NCBI GenBank assembly: GCA_017792345.1 | Contig: CP051228.1 | Span: forward strand, 4,246,148-4,310,147 | DNA length: 64,000 bases | From: Mesoflavibacter sp. | GTDB lineage: Bacteria > Pseudomonadota > Alphaproteobacteria > UBA8366 > Aestuariispiraceae | Direction of reading: 5' to 3' | Shown here: piece after piece, positions 8,352 to 15,831 of the stretch | Layout of the letters: each line of letters begins with the position of its first letter | Numbering within the stretch: the stretch's first letter is position 1 | Notes under the pieces: model-generated | The model's database searches: none | What the model saw: only the letters and a program-made list of their open reading frames with translations | Told to the model about the DNA's origin: nothing | Translations under genes and position numbers: made by a program

Positions 8352-9616
8352 CCGAAACCCGCAATCCCGGCCCGTCCCAACCGGTGGCCAACCTTGTGGT
8401 TGGCCAGGCCGACGGTGGGCGATTGGCGGAAAACATTATGCATTTCGCACGTGTCCTGCGGGCGGCGGGCCTGCCGGTCGGACCGGGCAAGGTCATGGCG
8501 GCGTTGGAAGCCGTTGCGGCGGTCGGCGTAGACAATCGCAAGGATTTCTACTGGACCCTGCATTCGGTCTTCGTGAACCGCCGCGATCATCGCGATCTGT
8601 TCGACCAGGCCTTCCATTTCTTCTGGCGCAACCCGAACCTGCTGGAAAAGGCCATGGCGATGATGCTGCCCGCCATGAAGGGGGAGCAGGAAGCGCCGAA
8701 ACAGGAAATGGCAACGCGCCTGGCCGAGGCCTTGGCGAAGGAATCCCCTCCCGGTGGAACGGATGAGGACGATGGCGAGGATGATGAATTCGACATCGAC
8801 GCCTCGCTGACCTTCTCCAAACGCGAAGTTCTGGCCGAAAAGGACTTCGAGAAGATGACCGGGGCTGAACTGGACGCCGCCCGGAAGGCCATCCGGCGCA
8901 TGCGGCTGGCCTTCACACCGGTCCCGACCCGGCGGTTCCGGCCCGATCCCAATGGGCGCCGGACGGATCTGCGCGCCACCTTGCGGCGCGCCGCGAGAAC
9001 CGGGGGCGACCTCGGGAAACTCGCGATGCGTAAGCGCCGTCGCCGCGTCCCGCCCCTGGTCATTCTGTGCGACATTTCCGGATCCATGGACCGCTATGCC
9101 CGGATGATGCTGCATTTCATCCACACGGTGACGAATGACAGGGATCGCGTGCAGAGCTTCCTGTTTGGCACCCGCCTGACCAATGTCACTCGCACCATGC
9201 GCCGCAAGGATCCCGACATCGCCGTCGATCAATGTGCGTCCCTGGTCGAGGACTGGGCAGGCGGCACCCGGATCGGCGTGACCTTGGAGGAATTCAACCG
9301 GGTCTGGTCGCGCCGGGTGATGACCCAGGGTCCCATCGTTCTGTTGATCTCCGACGGGTTGGATCGGGACGGCGCGGCGGGGCTGGCGCAGGAAATGGAA
9401 AGGCTTCAAAAATCCTGCCGACAGCTTATCTGGTTGAATCCCCTACTGCGCTGGGACGGCTATCAACCCAAGGCCAGCGGCGCACGGGTCATGATCGATC
9501 ACGTCGACAGTTTCCGTCCGATCCACAATCTGGACAGCCTGTCGCAACTGGCGGATGCTCTGTGCCGCGACCCAGGGCCCCGCGCCCCATCGGGATGGAA
9601 GGACCAAGCCGCATGA
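8348..9616 (+). CDS. coxE: VWA-domain protein, CoxE type
   Basis: Protein of 422 residues with a C-terminal von Willebrand A domain. The metal-ion-dependent adhesion site motif DISGS is at 242-246. The N-terminal half carries the conserved CoxE region (VGPGKVMAALEAV..., FYWTLHSVFVNRRDH). An acidic stretch lies at about 135-155 (GTDEDDGEDDEFDID). It is the partner of the MoxR-type ATPase upstream in metallocentre maturation of aerobic CO-dehydrogenase-like enzymes. It starts with GTG inside the coxD stop and ends in an ATGA overlap with the next gene. Confidence 0.88.
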   Translation: MTETRNPGPSQPVANLVVGQADGGRLAENIMHFARVLRAAGLPVGPGKVMAALEAVAAVGVDNRKDFYWTLHSVFVNRRDHRDLFDQAFHFFWRNPNLLEKAMAMMLPAMKGEQEAPKQEMATRLAEALAKESPPGGTDEDDGEDDEFDIDASLTFSKREVLAEKDFEKMTGAELDAARKAIRRMRLAFTPVPTRRFRPDPNGRRTDLRATLRRAARTGGDLGKLAMRKRRRRVPPLVILCDISGSMDRYARMMLHFIHTVTNDRDRVQSFLFGTRLTNVTRTMRRKDPDIAVDQCASLVEDWAGGTRIGVTLEEFNRVWSRRVMTQGPIVLLISDGLDRDGAAGLAQEMERLQKSCRQLIWLNPLLRWDGYQPKASGARVMIDHVDSFRPIHNLDSLSQLADALCRDPGPRAPSGWKDQAA

Positions 9617-9939
9617 CGACCAGCATCAACGACCCGCTTCAAGCGGCCAAATCCTGGCAGGACGACGGTCTCGCCGTTGCGATTGCAACCGTCGTCGAAA
9701 CATGGGGCTCCTCCCCGCGCCCTGCCGGAAGCCAGTTGGCGGTAAATGAGAAGGCCGAATTCGAAGGTTCCGTCTCCGGCGGATGCATCGAAGGAGCGGT
9801 GGTGACCGAAGCCCTCGACGTGATGGAAAGCGGTGTGCCGAAGCTCATGGAATTTGGCGTTTCCGACGCAATGGCCTGGGAAGTCGGCCTGGCCTGCGGC
9901 GGCACCGTCCGGGTCTTTGTCGAAAAGCTGGAGCGATAA
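9613..9939 (+). CDS. XdhC/CoxI N-terminal-domain protein
   Basis: Protein of 108 residues corresponding to only the N-terminal XdhC_CoxI domain: VAIATVVETWGSSPRPAGSQ, the conserved GSVSGGCIEGAVV, and GLACGGTVRVFVE near the end. XdhC proteins bind sulfurated molybdenum cofactor and insert it into the apo-enzyme. The C-terminal Rossmann part is encoded by the next gene, so the usual two-domain protein is split in two here. ATG 9613 overlaps the coxE stop (ATGA). Confidence 0.85.
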   Translation: MTTSINDPLQAAKSWQDDGLAVAIATVVETWGSSPRPAGSQLAVNEKAEFEGSVSGGCIEGAVVTEALDVMESGVPKLMEFGVSDAMAWEVGLACGGTVRVFVEKLER

Positions 9940-9940
9940 C

Positions 9941-10636
9941 GTGAAACGCGACCTTCTGGATCGCCTGGACACTTTACGGGCGGAAGGCCAGGCCGTCGTG
10001 CTCGCGACACGAATTGCGGACGGTACGCAAGGATTGATCCATGACGGCCGGGTTGTTGCGGGCGATCTTCCGGTAAGCGAAACACTGCTCGCGGCGGCGG
10101 AATCCGCGCTGCGCCGGGACAAGTCCGGGCCCGCAGAAGACGGTCTGTTCGTCCAGGTCTTCAACCCGCCGCTTCGGATGATCCTGATCGGCGCGGTCCA
10201 TATCTCGCAGAACCTCGCTCCGATGGCGGCGATGGCGGGCTATGCCGTCACGATCATCGATCCGCGCGGCGCCTGGGCCAGCCAGTCGCGGTTTCCGGAT
10301 ATCGACGTCGTTCAGGATTGGCCGGAGGAAGTCATGACACGACTGGCACCCGACCGCAGGACAGCCGCTGTCGCGCTGACGCACGATCCGAAACTGGACG
10401 ACCCGGCACTGGTAGTCGCCCTGCAATCGGATGCATTCTATGTCGGCGCGTTGGGCAGCAAGAAAACAGCGGCCGCGCGGGCCATTCGGCTTCGGGAGAG
10501 CGGGGTCGAACCGGATGCAATCGACCGTATTGACGGTCCCATCGGACTGGATATCGGGGCGGTATCTCCGGCGGAGATCGCCATCGCCATCCTAGGCAAG
10601 GTGACCCTGACTTTGCGGGGCCCAAAGGGGCACTGA
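9941..10636 (+). CDS. XdhC-family protein with C-terminal Rossmann domain
   Basis: Protein of 231 residues, GTG start 2 bp after the previous stop. The first 70 residues match the N-terminal XdhC region weakly (AVVLATRIADGTQGLIHDG). The rest is the XdhC_C Rossmann domain (MILIGAVHISQNLAPMAAMA, VALTHDPKLDDPAL, FYVGALGSKKTAAAR, GLDIGAVSPAEIAIAILG). It probably acts with the upstream small protein in loading or sulfurating molybdenum cofactor. The stop overlaps the start of the next gene (TGATG). Confidence 0.85.
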   Translation: MKRDLLDRLDTLRAEGQAVVLATRIADGTQGLIHDGRVVAGDLPVSETLLAAAESALRRDKSGPAEDGLFVQVFNPPLRMILIGAVHISQNLAPMAAMAGYAVTIIDPRGAWASQSRFPDIDVVQDWPEEVMTRLAPDRRTAAVALTHDPKLDDPALVVALQSDAFYVGALGSKKTAAARAIRLRESGVEPDAIDRIDGPIGLDIGAVSPAEIAIAILGKVTLTLRGPKGH

Positions 10637-12261
10637 TGGATTTCGGACCGGTTCCATCCGACACTGCCGCAGGTGCGATCCTCGCCCATTCCATGGATGC
10701 GGGCGGGAAGAGATTGAAAAAGGGCCGCATTCTGTCGACCGAGGATTGCGATACTCTGGTCGCTGCCGGGATCGCCCAGGTCACCGTCTGTCGCCTTGCC
10801 GATGGCGACATTCATGAAGACGAAGCGGCCGACCGCCTGGCCGTCGCCGCCACCGGCCCTGGCATGACGTGCAGCGCGGCCTTCACGGGCCGGGTCAACA
10901 TGATAGCCGACGCGCCCGGCATTCTTTCCTATGATCCCGGGGCCCTGACCGCACTGAACCGGATCGACGAGGGGATCACCCTTGCGGCGCTACCGCCCTT
11001 CAGCCGTGTTGCGGCCCGACAGATGGTCGCGACGGCCAAGATCATTCCCTTTGGCGTTCCGGTCGAGGCGCTCCAGGCCGCCCTGCCCGCCCAGCCCATT
11101 TTAACGCTGCACCCGTTTCGGCCGGTATCGCTGGCTTTGATCCAGACCGTGTTGCCGGGGCTGAAACCCACCATTCTCGATAAGACGAATAGGGTTATGG
11201 CGGACCGGTCCCGGTCCCTCGGCGCCAGCCTGTCGGCATCCACCCGGTGCAATCACGATGCCCGCAGCCTCGCCGCCGCCCTGTCCACCGCCGCCTCCAA
11301 AGGTCCCGCCGCCATCACGATTGTCGGGGCCTCAGCCATCGTCGACCGCCGCGACGTCATTCCCGCGGCAATCGAGTCGGCGGGCGGGACGGTCTTGCAT
11401 TTCGGCATGCCGGTCGACCCCGGAAACCTGCTGCTTTTCGGTGATGTCGCTGGAATTCCGGTGATTGGTGCGCCGGGCTGTGTCCGATCCCCCAAGCCGA
11501 ATGGTTATGACTGGGTCCTGGAGCGACTGGTCGCGGGACTTGCCATCGACGCTTTCGCCATCATGGACATGGGTGCGGGCGGATTTCTGAAAGAGATTCC
11601 GACGCGTCCCCTGCCCCGCGCGGAAGCCGATCCAACCCCGTCCGTAACCACCGCTCCCAAGATAGCGGGCGTTCTCCTGGCGGCCGGACAATCGCGGCGC
11701 ATGGGTCCAGCCAACAAGCTTTTGGAGGAACTGGACGGCAAATGTCTGGTTCGGCACGTCGCCGAGACCCTTCTGACGTCGGGAATATCTCACGCAACGG
11801 CGGTAACCGGGCATGAATCGGACCGCATTCGGGACGTTCTGGGCGATCTGGACCTGTCCTTTGTCGATAACCCGGATTTCGCCAAGGGTCTGGCGGAGAC
11901 CGTGAAACGGGGCATCGCCGCCTTGCCTCAGGACGCCGACGGCGCCTTGATCTGTTTGGGTGACATGCCACGGGTAAAGCGATCCACGATGCGCAAGCTT
12001 CTCGCGGCTTTCGACCCCGTCGAGGGACGCTCGATCTGCGTTCCGGTCTACAATGGAAAGCGCGGCAACCCAGTGCTCTTGGCCCGCCGTTTCTTTGCCG
12101 AGATCATGGAACTGTCGGGCGATACCGGCGCCAAGGCTTTGATCGCCGCCTATGAGGATCAAGTCGCCGAAGTCCCTGTCGACGATCCCGCCATCTTTCT
12201 GGATCTCGATACGCCCGAAGCTTTGGCGCACGCGCGTGCCGGTGTTGAATTCAAGGGTTGA
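10636..12261 (+). CDS. Molybdopterin-binding domain fused to MocA/MobA-like nucleotidyltransferase
   Basis: Protein of 541 residues with two modules. Residues 1-330 are a MoeA/MogA-like molybdopterin-binding module (TIVGASAIVDRRDVIPAAIE and GIPVIGAPGCVRSPKPNGYD). Residues 340-541 are a MobA-type nucleotidyltransferase (VLLAAGQSRRMGPANKLLEE, ICLGDMPRV). MocA makes molybdopterin cytosine dinucleotide, the cofactor form used by CO dehydrogenase and many xanthine-oxidase-family enzymes, which fits the coxDE-XdhC genes it is coupled to. The fused form is known in alphaproteobacteria. It is last in this operon, with 71 bp to the next gene. Confidence 0.85.
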   Translation: MDFGPVPSDTAAGAILAHSMDAGGKRLKKGRILSTEDCDTLVAAGIAQVTVCRLADGDIHEDEAADRLAVAATGPGMTCSAAFTGRVNMIADAPGILSYDPGALTALNRIDEGITLAALPPFSRVAARQMVATAKIIPFGVPVEALQAALPAQPILTLHPFRPVSLALIQTVLPGLKPTILDKTNRVMADRSRSLGASLSASTRCNHDARSLAAALSTAASKGPAAITIVGASAIVDRRDVIPAAIESAGGTVLHFGMPVDPGNLLLFGDVAGIPVIGAPGCVRSPKPNGYDWVLERLVAGLAIDAFAIMDMGAGGFLKEIPTRPLPRAEADPTPSVTTAPKIAGVLLAAGQSRRMGPANKLLEELDGKCLVRHVAETLLTSGISHATAVTGHESDRIRDVLGDLDLSFVDNPDFAKGLAETVKRGIAALPQDADGALICLGDMPRVKRSTMRKLLAAFDPVEGRSICVPVYNGKRGNPVLLARRFFAEIMELSGDTGAKALIAAYEDQVAEVPVDDPAIFLDLDTPEALAHARAGVEFKG

Positions 12262-12332
12262 GCCGGGACAAAAACCAGTGTCATAGTCGCGGCGACGTTT
12301 ATGTCTGAACAAAATACCCAGAAGGTTTCACA

Positions 12333-13637
12333 ATGACGGAACAGTTTGACGCGATCATCATCGGCGCGGGCGTGATCGGCTCCGCGGTCGGTCTGGAATT
12401 GGCGCGCAAGGGCTATAAGACCCTGAATGTCGACAAACTGCCGGCCGCCGGCTACGGCTCGACGTCGGGTTCCTGTGCGATCATTCGCACCTACTACTCC
12501 ACCGTCGACGGGTCCGCCCTGGCCTATGAAGGGTATTTCTATTGGAAGAACTGGAAAGAATTTCTCGGCGCGCCGGATGACGAAACCCTCGCCTATTTCC
12601 ATGAAACCGGGACGATGGTCACCAAGTGCGAAGCCAACGGCTACATGGCCCGCGCCAAGGAAATCGCCGACGAGATCGGCGTCCCCTATGAGGAATGGAG
12701 CAACGACGACATCCGTCAGAAGATGCCGCATTACGATCTGCGCTGCTTCTATCCGGCCAAACGTCCGGAAGACGAAGGCTTCGGCGAACCGACCGGTGGC
12801 GAGGTCGGCGGCGCGGTCTTCTTCCCGAAGGGCGGCTATATCAACGATCCGCAATTGTCGGCGCAGAACCTGCGTAAGGCGGCGGAACGCGCCGGAGGCA
12901 AATTCCGCTTCAATGCCGAAATCACCGACATCCGCAAGGACGCCAACGGCGCAATCGCCGGGATCACGCTGAAGGACGGCACCCAAATTGACGCGCCGAT
13001 CGTCGTTAACGTCGCCGGCCCGCATTCCGCCAAGGTGAACGCCATGGCCGGCGCGCTGGACGACATGAATGTGAAGACCCGCGCGTTGAAGCAGGAAGTC
13101 GTCCACGTCCCGATGCCGGTCGAAGGCTGGTATGAAAACGGTTGGGTCACGTCCGACAGTGATATCTCCTGCTATACCCGGCCGGAGAAGGGCAATTTCC
13201 TGCTGATCGGGTCCGAAGATCCGCCTTGCGACGAACAGGCGGAGGTCGATCCGGACGATTGGGACCGGAATTTCTCCGAACAATGGCGCGTTCAGGCCTT
13301 GCGCGTTGCGCAGCGCATGCCGTCGCTGGGCATTCCCAGCCAGATGAAGGGCGTGACGGAATTATACGATACCGCCGACGACTGGATCCCGATCTATGAC
13401 AAGTCGCAGGTGCCGGGCTTCTATATGGCCATTGGGTCCTCGGGCAATCAGTACAAGAACGCGCCCGTAGCCGGTAAGATGATGGCAGAACTGATCGACG
13501 CCGACCGGAACGGTCAGGATCACGACAAGGATCCGGTTCAGTTCAAGATGGATTACACCGGCCGCACGCTGAATCTCGGCTTCTTCTCGCGCCGCCGGAC
13601 CATCAACAAGGACAGCTCCTTCTCCGTCTTGGGCTGA
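12333..13637 (+). CDS. FAD-dependent oxidoreductase of the DAO family
   Basis: Protein of 434 residues. An N-terminal dinucleotide-binding motif (IIIGAGVIGSAVGLELARKG) starts at about residue 9, and a C-terminal FAD/substrate region includes FYMAIGSSGNQYKNAPVAGK. Family members (glycine oxidase, sarcosine or dimethylglycine dehydrogenase relatives) oxidise secondary amines or amino acids with FAD. No neighbouring gene shows which substrate. ATG has an AGAAGG box. A terminator follows at once, so it is monocistronic. Confidence 0.8.
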   Translation: MTEQFDAIIIGAGVIGSAVGLELARKGYKTLNVDKLPAAGYGSTSGSCAIIRTYYSTVDGSALAYEGYFYWKNWKEFLGAPDDETLAYFHETGTMVTKCEANGYMARAKEIADEIGVPYEEWSNDDIRQKMPHYDLRCFYPAKRPEDEGFGEPTGGEVGGAVFFPKGGYINDPQLSAQNLRKAAERAGGKFRFNAEITDIRKDANGAIAGITLKDGTQIDAPIVVNVAGPHSAKVNAMAGALDDMNVKTRALKQEVVHVPMPVEGWYENGWVTSDSDISCYTRPEKGNFLLIGSEDPPCDEQAEVDPDDWDRNFSEQWRVQALRVAQRMPSLGIPSQMKGVTELYDTADDWIPIYDKSQVPGFYMAIGSSGNQYKNAPVAGKMMAELIDADRNGQDHDKDPVQFKMDYTGRTLNLGFFSRRRTINKDSSFSVLG

Positions 13638-13644
13638 TTGAGTG

Positions 13645-13670
13645 AACCGGGGCATCGTCCCCGGTTTTCT
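13645..13670 (+). terminator. Terminator after the FAD oxidoreductase
   Basis: Stem AACCGGGG / CCCCGGTT with a 6-nt loop, running into TTTTCTTC. Confidence 0.85.
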
Positions 13671-13892
13671 TCATTTTCAGTATCTTGGCTTGTGGGGCTT
13701 GCCGGAATGGCGGGCGCCAACTTCCTGCTATGCAAAAAACGGGTGGGCCCCTTGCAAAAAGCAGGAAAGCCAGATGTCGATTTATCATTGAACCTGAATA
13801 CGGATCGAGTAGATAGGCGATATGAACATTGGGCTTCGGCCCGCCCTGCAATTGAGGCGCCCCGCGCCGGAACGAAGAGAAGGAGACGATCG

Positions 13893-14012
13893 GTGGATAA
13901 AGATGATCTGATCCGCATGTACCGCAACAACGCCGCCTCTTGGCCGGCCGTCGTCGGTCTCTATTCGATCCTGGTCGGTGGGCTGATCGCCTCGGCGTCG
14001 GCGGTTCTGTAA
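13893..14012 (+). CDS. 39-residue membrane microprotein
   Basis: Small gene with GTG start and a good AGGAGA box at 13881-13886. The product (VDKDDLIRMYRNNAASWPAV...) has a charged N-terminus and one hydrophobic helix (about residues 18-39) that runs to the C-terminus. It is followed by a terminator and lies convergent to exoD. I do not recognise it. The open frame continues upstream without a better start. Confidence 0.5.
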   Translation: MDKDDLIRMYRNNAASWPAVVGLYSILVGGLIASASAVL

Positions 14013-14045
14013 GCCGACCGCGCCCCGTCGCGCGATAGTCATAGG

Positions 14046-14080
14046 AAAGGGCCGCACCGGAAACGGGCGGCCCTTTCGCT
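14046..14080. terminator. Terminator between the microprotein and exoD
   Basis: Perfect 10-bp stem AAAGGGCCGC / GCGGCCCTTT with an 11-nt loop between convergent genes. It probably works in both directions. Confidence 0.8.
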
Positions 14081-14086
14081 TTGGTC

Positions 14087-14695
14087 CTAGAAAAACTCCG
14101 GCAGTTCGGCCGCCCCGAAGAACAGGAACGCACCGAATGCCGCGGATAATGCCGCGACGAACCCCGCCCCGAGCGCCAGGATTCCGTCACGGCTGATGAT
14201 CCCCAGCCCGAACAGTGCCACCGCCAGGCCTGCGACAGACGCGGCAAAGGGGATGAAGGCATAGGGGACCATCAACAGGGACAGCGCCGCACAAAGCGCG
14301 ATACCGAAATTCAAGAATGGCGGGACGAACAGGAAAGTCAGCCTTTGGCTGAGAAACCGGTCCACAAACCGAGCGACCGGCCGGGACCAACGGATCGCAA
14401 AGTCCATCTTAGCAGCCCCGATCTCCATGCGCGTCAGACGGCCCGGCATCCAGGGCGTTCTGGGCGACAGGACGATCTGCACCGATATCAGAAAGATCAG
14501 CAACGCGCCGCCAATGGAAACGCCGGGAATCGCGCTGGTCGGCGCGGCCACCAAAAATCCAGGAAAGAACAACAGCGCCCCGTGACTGCGCCGTCCAAAC
14601 CCGTCCAGGATTTCACGTACGGTCACCGACCCCTTTTGAGACTTCTCCGACAGGGAATCCAAAAGGTCCGTCAAGTTCTGGGGATCATGCGTCAT
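14087..14695 (-). CDS. exoD: ExoD-family exopolysaccharide synthesis membrane protein
   Basis: Protein of 202 residues with the ExoD layout: a short cytoplasmic N-terminus (LTDLLDSLSEKSQKGSVTVREILDGFGRRSHGALL, shown in part), then about four or five hydrophobic segments, including FFPGFLVAAPTSAIPGVSIG and the C-terminal ILALGAGFVAALSAAFGAFL. ExoD is needed for exopolysaccharide production and nodule invasion in Sinorhizobium, with unknown biochemistry. It is monocistronic and isolated by terminators on both sides. Confidence 0.85.
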   Translation of the reverse strand: MTHDPQNLTDLLDSLSEKSQKGSVTVREILDGFGRRSHGALLFFPGFLVAAPTSAIPGVSIGGALLIFLISVQIVLSPRTPWMPGRLTRMEIGAAKMDFAIRWSRPVARFVDRFLSQRLTFLFVPPFLNFGIALCAALSLLMVPYAFIPFAASVAGLAVALFGLGIISRDGILALGAGFVAALSAAFGAFLFFGAAELPEFF

Positions 14696-14720
14696 TTCGA
14701 TCTCCCCCGCCCCAAGGAAA

Positions 14721-14747
14721 GGGCGTCCCGCCAGTGGCGGGACGCCC
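14721..14747 (-). terminator. Terminator of the 105-residue exported protein gene
   Basis: Perfect 12-bp stem GGGCGTCCCGCC / GGCGGGACGCCC with a 3-nt loop. On the minus strand it is followed by TTTCCTT. Confidence 0.85.
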
Positions 14748-14795
14748 GGAACATGCCGACGGCGCGTTACGCCGCCGCATCGTCAAACGGCCGCG

Positions 14796-15113
14796 TTAGG
14801 AATTGTCAGCCGTCATTTCGTCCCATTCCTGCTCGAACTCTTCCCAGTTCTCCTGGAACGTCGTCTTCGCGGCTTCCCAGTTTTCATCGGCCGCCTGGGT
14901 CAGGTCGTCCCAGCTTTCCTCGACGGCATCCCAGGCGTTCTGGGTTTCTTCGTTCAGATCCGTGTCCTTCATGGAGGCCTGGTGTTCCTCCATCATCTGG
15001 TTCATGCGCGCCTCATAGGCATCGCGGGTGTTCGTCGTGTCTCCGGCGAGAGCCATCGGCGCGGAAAAACCCATGGCAACAGCCAGCGTGGCAGCGGTGA
15101 GAAGCGGTTTCAT
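14796..15113 (-). CDS. Exported acidic, Trp-patterned helical protein
   Basis: Protein of 105 residues. A clear signal peptide (MKPLLTAATLAVAMGFSAPMALA) is followed by a very acidic, alpha-helical mature part. Five tryptophans sit at residues 61, 68, 79, 90 and 97, with spacings of 7, 11, 11 and 7, a mix of heptad and hendecad steps expected of a coiled coil. No cysteine and no catalytic motif is present. ATG 15113 has an AAGGAG box. It is transcribed away from a helical gene at 15543 that also has Trp residues 11 apart. I do not recognise the family, and an envelope stress or chaperone-like role is only inference. Confidence 0.7.
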   Translation of the reverse strand: MKPLLTAATLAVAMGFSAPMALAGDTTNTRDAYEARMNQMMEEHQASMKDTDLNEETQNAWDAVEESWDDLTQAADENWEAAKTTFQENWEEFEQEWDEMTADNS

Positions 15114-15542
15114 AATAGGCTCCTTTCCTTTTGCGCCCGCACCCGGAAATTGTCTTGCGATCCAATCCGGGTCAGGCGTTGTCGGCGGCATCTCCCGATC
15201 TGGGCGCCGCCATCTCATGACCGAAAACTCCGGCCTTTCCCGATCAACGCCTCACCGGCCACATGGTTGCAGCCTCTGCCGCCGCAACGCCAAATATTTG
15301 AGATATCACGGAGTTTTCACAATCCTGCCCGGATGCCGTCGCACATTGGCGACGCTTTCGCCCCATCCATGGAAAATTCAAGGCATTGCCGGACGTCTTG
15401 TTGTCGGCGGAAAAGCCGACCCGACATTGGACAGAACCTGTTCCTGATCCTCAGGAAAGGCACGATTGCAGAAACCGATGCCGCATTCGGCAAGCTTCAC
15501 CGGTCGGGCTCCCTGGTTCGCCAGACGAAAAGGAGAAAAATC
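15114..15542. other. 429-bp divergent intergenic region with two hairpins/dyads
   Basis: No gene is supported here. It separates two divergent genes for helical proteins. Two perfect inverted repeats lie near the right-hand gene: GTCGGC-N6-GCCGAC at 15403-15420, and TTCCTGA-TCC-TCAGGAA at 15441-15457, about 86 bp before the ATG at 15543. They could be operators or leader hairpins. Confidence 0.5.
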
Positions 15543-15827
15543 ATGGCCTTACGCGATGCCTATCTGGATAAGCTGGACGCGCAACTGCGCGAGTCCCAAG
15601 CGGAAATTCAACGCCTCACGGCCAAGGCGAACTCTGCCCGGGCGGATGCTCGGGTTGTCGTCGAAGAGAAGATCACCGAACTGCATGCCCGGCAGGAGGC
15701 GCTGACCCGGCGGGTCGAATCCTTGCGAAATGCGGGGGACGACGCCTGGCAAGACCTTGTTTCCGGTGCGGAAACGGCGTGGAGCGAGTTGCGGTCGTCG
15801 GTCCGGTCCGCGTCTCAGCGGTTCTGA
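15543..15827 (+). CDS. sll1863-type small coiled-coil stress protein
   Basis: Protein of 94 residues without a signal peptide. It starts MALRDAYLDKLDAQLRESQA, forms a long coiled coil (about 5-62), and ends in an amphipathic AWQDLVSGAETAWSELRSS segment with Trp at 69 and 80. This matches the small family annotated as sll1863-type stress response proteins. ATG 15543 has an AGGAG box. Its stop lies 4 bp from the convergent dnaE stop. The molecular role is not known. Confidence 0.7.
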   Translation: MALRDAYLDKLDAQLRESQAEIQRLTAKANSARADARVVVEEKITELHARQEALTRRVESLRNAGDDAWQDLVSGAETAWSELRSSVRSASQRF

Positions 15828-15831
15828 TTGA

